Shown here in pieces: positions 5,906 to 6,049 of a stretch of 6,049 nucleotides of DNA. The position numbers and the translations under genes are program-made. The stretch's first letter is position 1. Every line of letters begins with the position of its first letter. The notes beneath the pieces were generated by a model that saw nothing but the letters and a program-made list of their open reading frames with translations, ran no database searches and was not told the DNA's origin. The DNA is from an uncultured Anaerosacchariphilus sp. (lineage in GTDB: Bacteria > Bacillota > Clostridia > Lachnospirales > Lachnospiraceae), in the NCBI GenBank assembly GCA_934373375.1, contig CAKROP010000138.1:1-6049 (forward strand). The letters are read 5' to 3'.

Positions 5906-6049
5906 ATGACACTCGAACAATTCTATGCCGCTGTGGGCGGCGACTATAAGCAGACACTTGCGAGACTTCCCAGCGAAGCACTGGTGAAGAAGTTTGTTCT
6001 GAAATATGTGGATGACGGCACCTGCAAGGAGCTGGCTGAAGCCATTACG
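5906..6049 (+). CDS. Probable Hpt (histidine phosphotransfer) domain protein, N-terminal 48 residues only
   Basis: The gene is cut by the right edge of the window; its frame is open for all 48 codons. The start is supported by AGGAG at 5892-5896, 9 nt before the ATG, and by a good promoter upstream. The translation begins MTLEQFYAAVGGDYKQTLAR and continues through RLPSEALVKKFVLKYVDDGT with a helical pattern. I recall this opening ('MTL..FY...GGDY...L.RL.sE.l..KFl.Kf..D') from lone Hpt-domain proteins of Lachnospiraceae, where the phospho-His motif (H-T-L-K-G) normally comes some 15-25 residues beyond the point where the window stops. Hpt proteins shuttle phosphoryl groups between receiver domains. 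A receiver-containing protein is encoded divergently 156 bp away, so the two may be partners (inference). The active His cannot be seen, so the call is provisional. Confidence 0.65.
   Translation, partial: MTLEQFYAAVGGDYKQTLARLPSEALVKKFVLKYVDDGTCKELAEAIT

Overview
The window looks like chromosomal DNA from a Firmicute, most likely a Clostridia/Lachnospiraceae-type anaerobe. This is inferred from strong AGGAGG-type ribosome binding sites, ATGA-coupled small genes, a clostridial style of type IV pilus (T4P)/type II secretion-like cassette, and a c-di-GMP signalling protein with a Cys-rich N-terminus. No species marker is present, so the taxonomic call is an inference. The six-gene cassette is fairly GC-rich, while the single intergenic region near the right end is AT-rich.

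Left part (1-3725, + strand): the distal end of a pilus/secretion operon. It runs from the 3' part of a GspF/PilC inner-membrane platform protein, through four small proteins that each have one N-terminal membrane helix, to a PilT-type ATPase. The small proteins are a GspG-like protein without a prepilin signal, a probable DUF4860 protein, a prepilin-like protein with a recognisable but non-canonical type III signal, and a PilX/GspK-like minor pilin candidate. The genes are 12 nt apart, overlap by 4 or 8 nt, or are 19 nt apart, so they almost certainly form one transcript. The promoter, and by analogy PilB/GspE, prepilin peptidase and the major pilin, would lie outside the window.

Middle and right (3722-5749, - strand): a single 675-residue signalling protein transcribed towards the pilus operon. 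Its domains are a Cys-rich N-terminal region, GGDEF (diguanylate cyclase, with I-site), a receiver domain, and HD-GYP (c-di-GMP phosphodiesterase). The active-site motifs of both opposing c-di-GMP enzymes look intact. Its stop codon overlaps the pilT stop codon tail-to-tail.

Right edge (5750-6049): a 156-bp divergent intergenic region with a good sigma-A promoter candidate facing right and a -10 element facing left. It is followed by the first 48 codons of a + strand gene that resembles the N-terminal part of lone Hpt (histidine phosphotransfer) proteins. The window ends before the expected phospho-histidine.

Working model (inference): the HD-GYP/GGDEF protein sets local c-di-GMP in response to phosphorylation of its receiver domain, possibly via the divergent Hpt protein, and could affect assembly or retraction of the neighbouring pilus-like machine. 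Neighbourhood is the only evidence in the window for this link. No tRNA, rRNA, CRISPR array or mobile element was seen.
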